A stretch of 64,000 nt of DNA. Origin: Opitutia bacterium. Its GTDB lineage: Bacteria; Verrucomicrobiota; Verrucomicrobiia; Opitutales; Opitutaceae. This document shows, piece by piece, positions 37,821 through 48,045 of the stretch (position 1 is its first letter; each line of letters begins with the position of its first letter). Under the pieces are notes generated by a model that saw nothing but the letters and a program-made list of their open reading frames with translations, had not been told where the DNA came from and ran no database searches. The position numbers and the translations under genes are program-made. The stretch spans positions 806,001-870,000 of the forward strand of contig JACRHT010000012.1 in the NCBI GenBank assembly GCA_016217545.1. Reading direction: 5' to 3'.

Positions 37821-40001
37821 ATGAACCCAAATCAGACCAACAAAAAGACTCGCGCGGCGGCTGCCTGGTCGCTGCTTCTCGTGCTCGGCGGGTTGCCCGC
37901 ATTCGCGCAGCAGGTTTCTCCGCCGCCGAAGGAGGGCACCGAACCGGAAAAGAAGGAAGAGGTGGTGAACCTCGGGACGTTCACGGTTACGACCGGCTAT
38001 CGCTCGCCCAAGGCGCTCGACCAGATTCCGGGCGCGATCAAATTGATTTCTTCGGACGAGGTTTCGAACACCCAGTTGCTGACCGAAGATGCCACGGCGG
38101 TGTTGGCCCGCACGATTCCGGGTTACACTCCGGGAACGCAGCAGATGCAGAACACCGGTGAGACGCTGCGCGGTCGCGTCGCGCTTCGCCTGTTCGACGG
38201 CATTTCCCAGACGACGCCCCTGCGCGAGGGCGGCCGCAACGCGACGTTCACCGACATGGGTGTCGTTGACCGCATCGAGGTGATCAACGGCCCTTCGGCC
38301 ACGGAAGGCATCGGCGCGGTGGGCGGCATCATCAACTACATCTCCAAGAGCCCGACCAAGGAGGGCAGTGAAGCGACCCTGCGGAGCAAGTTCTACGGCC
38401 AGGGCTACGACGACAGCTACGGCTGGAGCGTGGGCCTCAACTACATGAACAAGCGCGGTCCGAGCGACATCTTCGTGGGCGTCGAAACCGGCGAGCGCGG
38501 CATGGGCTTCGATGCCAACGGCCGCCGCCTCGGCATGGGCGCGAGCGGTTCGCTCAATGACACGCGCTCGAACAACGTCTTTCTCAAGGCGGGGCGCAGC
38601 TTCGGCGAAAACAACGCCCAGCGAGTCACTCTCACGGTCAGCCGCTTCCACATCGAGGGCCAGGGCCACTACGTGCCGCTGCTGGGCGATCGCGCGCGGG
38701 GCATCACGGACTCGTCCATTCGCGGCGTGCCGCCGGGCGCGCGCGCCTCGTTCAATGATTTCGATCAATATGCGCTGGCCTACAAGAACGACGCGTTGTT
38801 CGGCGGCTCGCTCAACGTCCAAGCCTACAAGGCCAGCCAGGCCATGCGGTTCGTGCCGGAGGTGGTCTCGGCCGACAAGGCCGATCCCGTCCTGGCGCCC
38901 CTGGGCGTCGGCATCGATCAATCGGAAATCAACTCCCAGAAGAAGGGCATGCGCAGCTCCTGGTCCGGCCGCGATCTCTTTGGCATCACCGGCTTGGAGC
39001 TGACTCCGGGTTTCGACTTCCTCGATGAGGTCGCCCAGCAGCGCCTGGCGCTCACGGGACGCACCTGGGTTCCGCCGATGAACTACATCAGCAAGGCTCC
39101 GTTCGCCCAAGCCTCCTACACGCAAGGCCCGATCACGGTCAGCGCCGGCGTGCGCCACGAAGGCGGCGAGTTGAAGGTCGACGACTACACCACGGTCTTT
39201 TTCGCCAACAACACTCCCGTCAAAGGCGGCACGCTGAAATACAGCGAGACGCTCCCGAACGTCGGCCTGATTGCCCGCCTGCCGCAGAACTGGTCGATCT
39301 TCGGTTCCTATAGCAAGGGCTTCACGCTCCCCAACGTCGGCATTCCGCTGCGCAACGTGAACACGCCGGGCCAATCCGTCGACGGCATCGTCGATCTGCA
39401 GGCCGTCGTCGCCGACAACAAGGAAGGCGGCATCAGCTGGCGCGGCAAAAACTTCAGCTTCAGCGGCTCCTACTACCGCTCCTACTCCGAACTGGGCGCC
39501 AGCCTCTCGGTCGACCCGGTCACGAAGGACTTCATCCTCCAGCGCCGTCCCGTGCTGTTGAAGGGCTACGAACTCACCGGCGAATACCGGCCGAACAAGC
39601 AGCTCAAGTTCACCGCGCTCTATTCGCACATCAAGGGCCTGACCCGCACCACCGAGACCGGCCCACTCACCCGCGTGCAAGGCATCTCCAACGTGAGCCC
39701 CGACAAGCTCAACTTGTCCACGACTTGGAAATTCCTGCCCAAGGCCAGCGCGACGCTCGACGTCGAGCACGTGTTCGCCCGCGACATCAACGTCGGCGCC
39801 GCCGGCGAAGAGCACACGACATCGCTCACGCTCGCGCATCTGACCGCCACCTACTCGACGCCGTGGGGCGACTTCTCGATCGGCATCGAGAACCTCATGA
39901 ACAAATACTATATCCTGCCCTGGGCCCAGATCGACCAGTTCCAGAATTACTTCGCGGGCCGCGGCCGGGTCATCTCGCTCTCGCACACGATCAAATTCTG
40001 A
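37821..40001 (+). CDS. TonB-dependent outer-membrane receptor of the LacI regulon
   Basis: I chose ATG 37821, because the earlier in-frame codon lies inside the operator. The 726-residue protein has a signal peptide (ALA-rich, cut near AFAQQ), a TonB-box region (VVNLGTFTVTTGYRS), a plug (VVDRIEVINGPSATEGIGAVGGIINYISKSP) and a 22-strand-type barrel ending in F (SLSHTIKF). Controlled by operator 4 and followed by a sugar transporter and esterase, it probably imports a plant-type oligosaccharide. Confidence 0.93.
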   Translation: MNPNQTNKKTRAAAAWSLLLVLGGLPAFAQQVSPPPKEGTEPEKKEEVVNLGTFTVTTGYRSPKALDQIPGAIKLISSDEVSNTQLLTEDATAVLARTIPGYTPGTQQMQNTGETLRGRVALRLFDGISQTTPLREGGRNATFTDMGVVDRIEVINGPSATEGIGAVGGIINYISKSPTKEGSEATLRSKFYGQGYDDSYGWSVGLNYMNKRGPSDIFVGVETGERGMGFDANGRRLGMGASGSLNDTRSNNVFLKAGRSFGENNAQRVTLTVSRFHIEGQGHYVPLLGDRARGITDSSIRGVPPGARASFNDFDQYALAYKNDALFGGSLNVQAYKASQAMRFVPEVVSADKADPVLAPLGVGIDQSEINSQKKGMRSSWSGRDLFGITGLELTPGFDFLDEVAQQRLALTGRTWVPPMNYISKAPFAQASYTQGPITVSAGVRHEGGELKVDDYTTVFFANNTPVKGGTLKYSETLPNVGLIARLPQNWSIFGSYSKGFTLPNVGIPLRNVNTPGQSVDGIVDLQAVVADNKEGGISWRGKNFSFSGSYYRSYSELGASLSVDPVTKDFILQRRPVLLKGYELTGEYRPNKQLKFTALYSHIKGLTRTTETGPLTRVQGISNVSPDKLNLSTTWKFLPKASATLDVEHVFARDINVGAAGEEHTTSLTLAHLTATYSTPWGDFSIGIENLMNKYYILPWAQIDQFQNYFAGRGRVISLSHTIKF

Positions 40002-40037
40002 GTTTGCCGCCGCCGACGGCGTTCAGCACCAACCCAC

Positions 40038-42413
40038 ATGCGTTTCCTGCCGGGCCGGCTTCTCGGACTCCTGCTTCTGTTTCCGGGAAGCCTGGCGATT
40101 GCGGAGAACCTGATCTCCGTCCGCACGGAAACGCTGGCCGCGCCCGACGGCGCGGGCGGACAAGGTGCGCTGATCGCGGCGGAGGCGCCGACGCTCGTCC
40201 GTGACGCGCAAGCGTGGCGGCTCGAAGGCAGTCCCGCGCACTGGACGAAAATTCCGACGCCGGCTCCCGGCGTCATCGGCGCCATCGCGCGCGGCGCGGA
40301 TTCGTTCCTGATTTTGGGGGATCGGAGGCAGCCCGGGGGCGTTGAAGTCCGCACGTGGCTCAACTCCTCGGCGCTGCCTCCGTTGCCCGAGTGCTTGACG
40401 CGCGTCGTCGGCGCCCTCGCCGGAGAAACCCTGCACATCGCCGGCGCGAATACCGCGGGCGAGAACCGGTTATTCCTCGTCACTCTCGACGTGCCGAACG
40501 CCTCGTGGCAACGCGCGGCGCCGTGGCCGGTCTTCGGTGAACCGTGCGGCGCCACCGCGCAGGATGGCGCGCTGTTCCTCGCCGTGCGCGAGACGGCGGC
40601 GGATTCGCTCTGGCGCTGGACGGCGAAGGACGGCTGGGCGCGCCAAGGCGAATTTCCCGGCCGGCTCGTCGACGGCACGCTGCGCGCGATCGGTCAGGCG
40701 CACCTGCTGTTTGCGGTGCATCGCGCGGGCGCGGCCGACCATCTGGCGACGTTCCATCTCGTGACGCGCTCGTTCGCGCTCCAAGGCGCGGACCTGCCGA
40801 GCCGTGTCGAGCGCGGCGTGGCGTGGCGCAATGGCTTGTTGCTCGAGTCCCGTGACGCGGCGGGCGCGGCGGTGTTTGTGGCCTGCGAATTGGAGGGCAA
40901 CAAGCAGCTGCTCCGGCCGCTCGATTGGGTGGCGCTCTTCGCCTACCTCGGCGGCATCGCGGCGATCGGCTACTGGTGCTACGTGCGCGAGAAGAAGCAG
41001 TCGACGGCGTCGTTCTTCGTCGGCGGGCGCTCGATCCCATTTTGGGCGGCGGGCATCAGCCTCTATGCGTCGAATTCGAGTTCGATCGGCTACATCGCGA
41101 CGACGGCGAAGGCCTACGCGACCAACTGGCAGTATTTGCTCGGCAACATCACCAACGTGTTCGCGCTGGTGTTTGTCGCGCTCTTCATCGTGCCATTGCT
41201 GCGGCGGCTCGAGCTGATGTCGGTGTTCACCTACCTCGACCAGCGTTTCCACCGCTCCGTGCGCATGGCCGCCAGCGGCATGTGCATCCTGATGCACCTC
41301 GGCGGCCGAATGAGCGTGATCCTTTTCCTGCCCTCGCTGGCGATCTCGACCGTCACCGGGCTCGATGTGATCTGGAGCATCCTGATGATGGGCGTCGTCA
41401 CGATCGCCTACACCGCCCTCGGCGGCATGAAGGCCGTGATTTGGACCGACGTCGCGCAGGTGATCGTGAAATTCGGCGGCCTGTTCTTCGCACTCGGTTT
41501 CATCATCTGGTCGCTCAAGGGCGGTTCGCGCGAGTTCGTCGCCGTCGCGGCGGCTGACGACAAGATGCGCCTCATCGACTGGAGCTTCGATCTCACCAAG
41601 GCGACGATCTGGTGTTTCGTGTTTCTCCAGTTGATGGAAACGGTCCTGACCTTCCCGAAGGACCAGGTGCTGATGCAGCGCGTGTTCGCCACGAAATCCG
41701 TCAAGGAGGCGGGACGCTCCGTCTGGATCTTCGCCGCGCTCGTGCTGCCCGGCAGCCTCATCCTCTACCTGATCGGCACGGGACTGTATGTTTACTATCA
41801 CAGTTTTCCCGAGCGCATGAATCCGATGCTGCCGAACGACGCGACGCTGCCGCTCTTCATCGCCGCTGAGTTGCCGGCGGGAGTCACCGGACTCGTGCTC
41901 GCCGGCTTGTTCTCCGCCGCGATGGGCACGCTCTCGAGCATCCTCAACAGCGTGTCGACGCTCGTGTCGGTGGATTTCTACGAGCGCCTCGCCGCGAAAC
42001 CCAACCCGAAGACCAGCATTCGCATCGCGGAGTGGGTGACGGTGCTCGCGGGCCTGATCGGCATCGGCCTCGCGATCCTGCTTTCGCGCTTCAACATCAA
42101 CTCGTTCCTCGACGTCGCGCTCGAACTGGCGGGCCTGTTCGGCGGCGCGTTCGGCGGCGCCTACACGCTCGGCATGTTCACCCGGCGCGCGAACTGGCAG
42201 GGCGTGCTGATCGGCATGGGCTTCAGCTTCGTCGCGACCTTCGCGGTGTGGCTCGGGAAGCTCGTCCACCCGTTCCTCTACCTCGCGATCTCGATCCTCT
42301 TCTCTATCGTGGTCGGTTACGTCGCGAGCCTGTTCTTCCCGCCGCCACCGCCCGAGTCCCTCCGGGGCCTCACGATTCTGCGCGAATCCGACCATGCGCA
42401 CGCGGCGGGCTGA
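40038..42413 (+). CDS. Kelch-domain/sodium:solute symporter (SSS) fusion
   Basis: This 791-residue protein joins a signal peptide and an N-terminal beta-propeller-like domain (about 30-290, with repeated W and G strands) to a complete SSS transporter (from about 300: VALFAYLGGIAAIGYWCYVREKKQSTASFFVGGRSIPFWAAGISLYASNSSSIGYIATTAKAY). About 13 hydrophobic segments follow. Similar fusions occur in sialic-acid and sugar loci of Bacteroidota and Verrucomicrobiota, where the propeller may mutarotate or epimerise the sugar before uptake. It is 36 bp after the TonB receptor. Confidence 0.88.
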   Translation: MRFLPGRLLGLLLLFPGSLAIAENLISVRTETLAAPDGAGGQGALIAAEAPTLVRDAQAWRLEGSPAHWTKIPTPAPGVIGAIARGADSFLILGDRRQPGGVEVRTWLNSSALPPLPECLTRVVGALAGETLHIAGANTAGENRLFLVTLDVPNASWQRAAPWPVFGEPCGATAQDGALFLAVRETAADSLWRWTAKDGWARQGEFPGRLVDGTLRAIGQAHLLFAVHRAGAADHLATFHLVTRSFALQGADLPSRVERGVAWRNGLLLESRDAAGAAVFVACELEGNKQLLRPLDWVALFAYLGGIAAIGYWCYVREKKQSTASFFVGGRSIPFWAAGISLYASNSSSIGYIATTAKAYATNWQYLLGNITNVFALVFVALFIVPLLRRLELMSVFTYLDQRFHRSVRMAASGMCILMHLGGRMSVILFLPSLAISTVTGLDVIWSILMMGVVTIAYTALGGMKAVIWTDVAQVIVKFGGLFFALGFIIWSLKGGSREFVAVAAADDKMRLIDWSFDLTKATIWCFVFLQLMETVLTFPKDQVLMQRVFATKSVKEAGRSVWIFAALVLPGSLILYLIGTGLYVYYHSFPERMNPMLPNDATLPLFIAAELPAGVTGLVLAGLFSAAMGTLSSILNSVSTLVSVDFYERLAAKPNPKTSIRIAEWVTVLAGLIGIGLAILLSRFNINSFLDVALELAGLFGGAFGGAYTLGMFTRRANWQGVLIGMGFSFVATFAVWLGKLVHPFLYLAISILFSIVVGYVASLFFPPPPPESLRGLTILRESDHAHAAG

Positions 42414-43317
42414 TTTTTTTCGGCGCTTCGCGGCGCTGGGCGCGGGCGTCCTCGCGGCGCTCGTCTTGCGGGCGGACGGGACTCCGGCTGCCGGAAAACT
42501 CATCGCAGGCAGTTGCGCGTCGACCGCGCTCGGCCACGTGGTGGACTACGTCGCCTATCTGCCGACGGGCTACGACGGCGCGTCGCCCCGCGCTTATCCG
42601 ACGCTCTACCTGTTGCACGGTCGTGGCGACACGATGCAGGCGTGGCGACAAGTGACGCCGTTGCTCGATGCCATGATTGCGGAGGGTAAAATTCCGCCGT
42701 TGATCGCGATCATGCCCGATGCGCCGTCGAGCCGACGCGCGGGCTACTATGTCGACTCCCAATTCACCGGTGCGGACGACTTGCCCCCCGGCGAAGCCGT
42801 GGAGACGGCCCTCACGCGCGATCTGGTGACGCATATCGATCAGACGTTCCGCACCAAAGCTGATCGCTCAGAACGCGTGGTCGCGGGGTATTCGATGGGC
42901 GGGTATGGTGCCGCGCGCTTCGCCTTCGCGCATCCGGAAACGTTCGCGACGGCCATCGTGCTGAGCCCTGCGCTCTATGAGCCGTTGCCGCCGACGGACT
43001 CGAGCGTGCGGGCCTTTGGTGCGTTTGGCCGCGGTCCGCTTCGCTTCGACGAGACGATCTACCGCCGGCTCGCTGAGCCTTGGTGTGCCCGCAACGCGTC
43101 CCACCCTGCGCTGCGCATCTTCATTGCGGTCGGCGACGACGAGCCCGTGCGCGACGCGGCGGGGGAGAGTCTCACGACCGACGCCGTGCGCTTGCACCAA
43201 CGCTGCCGCCAGCAACCGAACGTGACGACGCAGCTGCGAATCGTCGACGGCGGCCACGAGTGGACGGTGTGGCGCGCCGGACTCGCCGCAGGGCTCCTGT
43301 GGAGTCTAGGTCACTGA
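42394..43317 (+). CDS. Secreted esterase (esterase D / feruloyl-esterase-like)
   Basis: The 307-residue protein starts within the transporter gene (20-bp overlap) with a Tat-like leader (MRTRRADFFRRFAALGAGVLAALVL). It is an alpha/beta hydrolase with LYLLHGRGDTMQAW, nucleophile elbow GYSMGGYGA and a final His in DGGHEWTVW. The closest type is the esterase family that removes acetyl or feruloyl groups from plant polysaccharides, which fits an arabinoside-uptake operon. Confidence 0.87.
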   Translation: MRTRRADFFRRFAALGAGVLAALVLRADGTPAAGKLIAGSCASTALGHVVDYVAYLPTGYDGASPRAYPTLYLLHGRGDTMQAWRQVTPLLDAMIAEGKIPPLIAIMPDAPSSRRAGYYVDSQFTGADDLPPGEAVETALTRDLVTHIDQTFRTKADRSERVVAGYSMGGYGAARFAFAHPETFATAIVLSPALYEPLPPTDSSVRAFGAFGRGPLRFDETIYRRLAEPWCARNASHPALRIFIAVGDDEPVRDAAGESLTTDAVRLHQRCRQQPNVTTQLRIVDGGHEWTVWRAGLAAGLLWSLGH

Positions 43318-43352
43318 CGGGTGAGCGAATCCAGGGACGTCGCCCACGCGTC

Positions 43353-44981
43353 TCAACCAGGCCGGCTGGCGACGCCGCAGTGGCCGCGGTAGGTTTCGCG
43401 CAGGACGGTTTTTTGGACCTTGCCGGTGCCTGAGACGGGCAGCGCGGACACGAAGACGACGTCCTCCGGGAGCCACCACTTCGGCACGCGCGACTCGAGG
43501 TGGCGGATGATTTCCGGCGCCGTGGCGGCTTGGCCGGACTTAAGCACCGCGATGACGAGCGGACGCTCGCCCCATTTCTCGTGCGCGACGCCGATGACGG
43601 CGGCTTGGGCAATTGCGGCGTGCGTGGTGACGGCGTTTTCCAGTTCGATGGAGCTGATCCACTCGCCGCCGGATTTCACGAGATCCTTCGTGCGGTCCAC
43701 GATCTGGAGGAACCCGTCGGCGTCGATGGTCGCGACGTCGCCAGTCGGAAACCAGCCGCCGTCGCGCAGCGGGTCGCCGCCTTCGCCGCGAAAGTAGCTA
43801 CGGCAAACCCAATGCCCGCGCGCGAGCAACTCGCCGCGACTGCGCCCGTCGTGCGGCACGGTGCGGCCGTCGTCATCCACGACGCGCAGCTCGATGCCGG
43901 CCAGCGGGCGGCCTTGGGCGCGTTGCGGTTCGTCGCCGCGTGTGTCGAGGGGCGCGCGCCGCGTCGGCGTGTTCACGACTCCGACGGGGCTGAGTTCGGT
44001 CATGCCCCAGCCGTGGCGGACTTCGATGCCGTGGTCGTCGCGCAGGGCGCGCGCGAGGGTCGGCGGCAGTGCGGCGCCGCCGATGACGGTGCGGTGCGGG
44101 CGGGGCAGGCGCTGGCCGGTCTTCTCCAAGTGTTGCAACACGCCGAGCCACACGGTCGGCACGCCGCAGGAGAACGTGACGTGCTCCTGCGTGTAGAGCT
44201 CGGTGAGGCTCGCGCCGTCGAGGCCGGCGCCGGGGAAGACGAGCTTCGCGCCGGTGAGCGGCGCGGCGTAGGGGATGCCCCAGGCGTTGACGTGAAACAT
44301 CGGCACGACAGGCAGCACGGTGTCGCGTGCGGAGAGGCCGAACGAGTCGGGCAGGCTCACGGCGTAGGCGTGCAGCAGCGTGGAGCGATGCGTGTAGAGC
44401 ACGCCTTTGGGATGACCGGTGGTGCCGGAGGTGTAGCAGAGCGCGGCGGCCGCGAGTTCGTCGAGGTCGGGCCACTCGAAGTCGTCGCTCTCGCCGGCGA
44501 CGACATCCTCGTAGCAGAGCAATGGCACGGCGCTGGCCGGCAGGTGCGCGCGGTCGGTGAGGGCGATCCAATGCCGCACGTGCGCACAGCGTGGCGCGAT
44601 GGCCTCGATCTGTTTCAGGAACGCGAGGTCGAAGAACACGACGCGGTCGTCCGCGTGGCCGACGATGTAGGCGAGTTGTTCGGTCGAAAGGCGCGGATTG
44701 ATCGTGTGCACGACGGCGCCGGAGCCGGAGGCGGCGTAGTAAATCTCGAAATGTCGGTGCGTGTTCCACGCGAGCGTGCCGACGCGGTCGGTGCGTTGGA
44801 CGCCGAGCGCGGCGAGCGCGCGGGCGAGTTGGCGCGCGCGGCGGTGGGCGGTGCGGTAGTCGTAGCGATAGAGGCCGCCTTCGGGGAGGCGGGAAACGAT
44901 TTCAGTGGTGCCGTGGCAGCGGTCGGCGTGTTGCAGCAACGACGAAATCAGCAACGGCTGACGCATCATCAGGCCATGCAT
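43353..44981 (-). CDS. AMP-dependent acyl-CoA synthetase
   Basis: The start ATG at 44981 (MHGLMMRQPLLISSLLQHAD) suits medium/long-chain acyl-CoA ligases. The 542-residue protein has the P-loop-like AALCYTSGTTGHPKGVLYTHRS, the GWGMTELSPVGVV motif, GWFPTGDVATID and DRTKDLVKSGGEWISSIELE, and the C-terminal catalytic Lys (GTGKVQKTVLR). It activates a carboxylic acid with ATP and CoA. It is the last gene of the ten-gene minus-strand operon, 38 bp after the preceding one. Confidence 0.92.
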   Translation of the reverse strand: MHGLMMRQPLLISSLLQHADRCHGTTEIVSRLPEGGLYRYDYRTAHRRARQLARALAALGVQRTDRVGTLAWNTHRHFEIYYAASGSGAVVHTINPRLSTEQLAYIVGHADDRVVFFDLAFLKQIEAIAPRCAHVRHWIALTDRAHLPASAVPLLCYEDVVAGESDDFEWPDLDELAAAALCYTSGTTGHPKGVLYTHRSTLLHAYAVSLPDSFGLSARDTVLPVVPMFHVNAWGIPYAAPLTGAKLVFPGAGLDGASLTELYTQEHVTFSCGVPTVWLGVLQHLEKTGQRLPRPHRTVIGGAALPPTLARALRDDHGIEVRHGWGMTELSPVGVVNTPTRRAPLDTRGDEPQRAQGRPLAGIELRVVDDDGRTVPHDGRSRGELLARGHWVCRSYFRGEGGDPLRDGGWFPTGDVATIDADGFLQIVDRTKDLVKSGGEWISSIELENAVTTHAAIAQAAVIGVAHEKWGERPLVIAVLKSGQAATAPEIIRHLESRVPKWWLPEDVVFVSALPVSGTGKVQKTVLRETYRGHCGVASRPG

Positions 44982-45019
44982 GGCGGGACGTGGGGGTTGG
45001 GGTAGTGACGTGGAAACGG

Positions 45020-46327
45020 TCAACGCGCGAGGAGCGTGCGCAGGCCGAGGGGAATGGGTTCGGGCAAGTGGCCGACTTCGCGCGCGAAGCGCTGGCAAAT
45101 CGCGGGCGTGAGCGAGCGCAGCGACATGATCAGCGCGGCGCGCCATTCGACGCGGTCGCCACAGACGGCGAGGCCGCGCGCGAGCGCTTCGACCGGCAGC
45201 ATTTCGTGGACGTTGCTCGGGCCGAAGGCGCGCGTTTGTGCGGCAAGGTTGTCGAGCGCGAGTTCGAGTGCGCGGCGCGCGGCCGGTTCCTCGGGCGCAT
45301 GGGCTGCGGCGAGCGCCTCGACGTAGTCGGCGAGCGCGGTGGCGAGGATCGAGTGGTATTGCGTGCGCGCGTTGTGCGGATCGAGCCAGCGCCCGGTCTC
45401 GGTCTGGCCGGGCAACACGCCGAGCTCGAACTTGCGGCGTGCGGCGTCGAGGTAGCGTGACTCGCGAGTGACGAGGTAGAGACGGGCGAGCAAGCGCGCG
45501 GAAAAGGCGTTGTAGTTCCAGTTGGTCACGAGCGGGCGCTGCATCGCCCACTCTCCGGCACGGCGTGCGCTGTCGAGCAGCGTGGCGTCGTGCGTCAGCG
45601 CGTAGCCGGAGAGCAACGCGAGGCCGCACACGCCGTTGTCGAACTGGAGGTCGCCGTGGTCGAGGTCCTCGATCATCCACACGCCTTCGGTCATGGTGCG
45701 GCCGAGGCGCTGGCCCTCGGCGACGCGCTCGGCGGCCATCTGGCCGAGACGATCGGTGCGCGCGGCGTCGTAGGGATAACCGAAGGCGCCGCTCTTGGTC
45801 TGGACGGATTGGAGGTAGCGCAGACCGTCGAGTGCACGGGCGCGGAGTTTTTCGGCGGCCGCGGCGTCCTCGAGTAGACGCGCAGTGTCGAAGTAGGCTT
45901 CGATCATGCGCACGCTGTCGCGCAGACGTTCCGGCGCGTGGCCGGCTTGCAATGCGGCGCGCGCAGCATCCCACGGCTCGCGGCCGACGCGCGCGGCGCA
46001 GTCGGCGAGCCAGAGTTTTTCCACATCGTCGAGACTCAGCGCGTCGGCGGACGGCGGCAGATAGTCGGTCTTCGCCTCGGGCACGCTCACGTCGCGGCCG
46101 AGGGCGGAGCGCAGCGCACGCACGGCGGCGTCCACGGCGGCGCGGTCGCCGGAGCGCAACGCGGTGCGGAGTTGGTCGTTTGCGTCGCGGGCTTCGCGTG
46201 AACGCGTCGCGGTCGGCGCGTGCCACTTGGCCGGGTTCAGCGAGGAGATATTCGGACCGGCGGCGTGCGCTGAGCCGAGGAAAGCGGCGGCGAGGAGCGG
46301 CAGGAGGCGTGGAGAGAGGCGGCGCAT
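45020..46327 (-). CDS. Secreted helical-toroid protein (paralogue 1)
   Basis: ATG 46327 overlaps the symporter stop by 1 nt (TGATG). The 435-residue protein has a signal peptide (MRRLSPRLLPLLAAAFLGSAHA) and an all-helical body with the marks TMTEGVWMIEDLDHGDLQFDNGVCGLALLSGYALTHD and PLVTNWNYNAFSARLLARLYLVT, as in six-hairpin toroids of glycoside hydrolases and polysaccharide lyases. DLQFDNGVCG and VTNWNYN recur in the paralogue at 49292-50509. The catalytic role is unknown. Confidence 0.72.
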   Translation of the reverse strand: MRRLSPRLLPLLAAAFLGSAHAAGPNISSLNPAKWHAPTATRSREARDANDQLRTALRSGDRAAVDAAVRALRSALGRDVSVPEAKTDYLPPSADALSLDDVEKLWLADCAARVGREPWDAARAALQAGHAPERLRDSVRMIEAYFDTARLLEDAAAAEKLRARALDGLRYLQSVQTKSGAFGYPYDAARTDRLGQMAAERVAEGQRLGRTMTEGVWMIEDLDHGDLQFDNGVCGLALLSGYALTHDATLLDSARRAGEWAMQRPLVTNWNYNAFSARLLARLYLVTRESRYLDAARRKFELGVLPGQTETGRWLDPHNARTQYHSILATALADYVEALAAAHAPEEPAARRALELALDNLAAQTRAFGPSNVHEMLPVEALARGLAVCGDRVEWRAALIMSLRSLTPAICQRFAREVGHLPEPIPLGLRTLLAR

Positions 46328-48036
46328 CAGGAACGCGGGCGGGATTGGAGCGCGAGGGCGGCGAAGCCGAGCACGGCGAGACCGCCGCCGGTCCAGGCGA
46401 CGGCGGGCCACGCGGTGCGCGTGGCCGGTTGCACGAGCGTGAGGAGCGTCATGGCGGCGGTGACGAGCACGCAGGCGCCCACGACGTTGAGCGGTGCGGG
46501 GAAGCCGCGGTCGTCACCCGCGAGTTCGGCGGCGGGTGCGCGGAGCGAGTCGATGAAGCGGCGGGATTTTTCCGCCTCGTCCGGAGTCGAGCGCCACCAC
46601 GCGCGGCTGACGAGGAAGACGGCGGCGCTGACGAGTGCGGTGCCCGCGTTTTGCAGCAGCGTGACGACGGTCGGCGAGCAGCCCCATTGGCGCGGGAAGT
46701 AGTAGGCGAGCCACGCGGTGAGCGCGCCGGCGATCATCGCGGCGAAGGCGCTGCGGGAATTCGCCTTCCAAGTGAAGAGGCCGAGGAGCATCGGCACGGC
46801 CATCGGGATGACGAAATACGAGGCGATTTGCTGCGCGGCGTTGAGGATGAGGCCGGCGGAATGCAGGACGAGGATGCCGATGAGGATCGTCGCCGCGCCG
46901 GAGATGAGGACAGTGGCGCGACCGACGAAGACGAGGCGGCGCTCGTCGGCGTGTGGGTTGATCCGGGCGCGGTAGATGTCGAAAGCGAAGACGCCGGAGA
47001 GCGAGTTCAGCTCGGCGCTGATGGTGGACAACGTGGCGGAGAACATCGCGGCCACCATGACGGCGACGAGGCCGCCCGGTAGGATTTCGCGGCAGATCCA
47101 GCCGAAGGAGGACTCGGGATGGATGGAGGGATTGAGCGCGCGCGCGACGAGCACCGGGAGCATGGCGAGCGCGATGTGCGGGAAGTAGAGCACGCCCGCG
47201 AGCACGCCGGCCTTCGCGGCGTCCTTTTCGCTGCGCGTGCCGAGGTAGCGCGTGATGAGGCCCCATTGCGCGGCGTTGTAGTCGCAGAAAAAGATCACCG
47301 CCCACGCGAGAAACCAGAGCCACTCGCTGCTCGCGAGCGAGGGCAGGCGGAAGAAGTCCGCCGGCAGCAGGTGCAGCGCGCCGTCGATGCCGCCGATGCG
47401 ACCCCACGAGAGCGCGAACAGCGCGATCAGCGCGGCGAACAAAATCACGAACTGGAGAATGTCCGCCACCACCGCGCCGTAGAGACCGCCGAGCAGCGTG
47501 TAGAGGATGACGACCGCCACGCCGCCGATGACGACGGCGTCGGGGATCGACAGGCCGCCGGCGAACGGTGCGGTGCGTTCGTAGCCGAGGATCGCGGTCA
47601 TCAGCACCGCGAACGCCGCCATGCGCACGCCGTTGCCGAGCGGGCGCGAAATCAACCCGAGCCACGCGAACACCTCGCGGAAGCGCGGCGAGTAGCGCAC
47701 GGCGAAGTATTCGATCGGTGTCGTGAGGCCGGTGCGGCGCCAGCGCCGGCCGAAGGTGAGCGCGCCGACGATCAGCATCGTGGGCGGCAGGCAGGTCCAG
47801 AGCAGGCCGAAGGCGCCTTTGCCGTATACGACGCCGGCGATGACGACGAACGAGTAGGCGGAGAAACTCGCCATGTATTGCGAGAGACCGACGGCCCACC
47901 ACGGGATGATGTTGCCTCCCTTATAGTAGTCCGAGGTGGACTTGGCGCTGCGCGCGAAGGCCGCGCCGATGGCGACGAGCAGGATGAAGTAGGCTCCGAC
48001 AACGGCGACGACGAGCTGGTTCGTGGAAAGGTCCAT
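46327..48036 (-). CDS. Sodium:solute symporter (SSS family)
   Basis: The 569-residue protein starts MDLSTNQLVVAVVGAYFILLVAIGAAFARSAKSTSDYYKGGNIIPWWAVGLSQYMASFSAYSFV, the classic first two helices of SSS transporters, and has about 14 hydrophobic segments including FSATLSTISAELNSLSGVFAFDIYR, the Na2-site helix. It should move the product of the outer-membrane receptor and secreted enzymes of this operon into the cytoplasm. The substrate is unknown. Confidence 0.92.
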   Translation of the reverse strand: MDLSTNQLVVAVVGAYFILLVAIGAAFARSAKSTSDYYKGGNIIPWWAVGLSQYMASFSAYSFVVIAGVVYGKGAFGLLWTCLPPTMLIVGALTFGRRWRRTGLTTPIEYFAVRYSPRFREVFAWLGLISRPLGNGVRMAAFAVLMTAILGYERTAPFAGGLSIPDAVVIGGVAVVILYTLLGGLYGAVVADILQFVILFAALIALFALSWGRIGGIDGALHLLPADFFRLPSLASSEWLWFLAWAVIFFCDYNAAQWGLITRYLGTRSEKDAAKAGVLAGVLYFPHIALAMLPVLVARALNPSIHPESSFGWICREILPGGLVAVMVAAMFSATLSTISAELNSLSGVFAFDIYRARINPHADERRLVFVGRATVLISGAATILIGILVLHSAGLILNAAQQIASYFVIPMAVPMLLGLFTWKANSRSAFAAMIAGALTAWLAYYFPRQWGCSPTVVTLLQNAGTALVSAAVFLVSRAWWRSTPDEAEKSRRFIDSLRAPAAELAGDDRGFPAPLNVVGACVLVTAAMTLLTLVQPATRTAWPAVAWTGGGLAVLGFAALALQSRPRS

Positions 48037-48045
48037 GCGGGGAAA

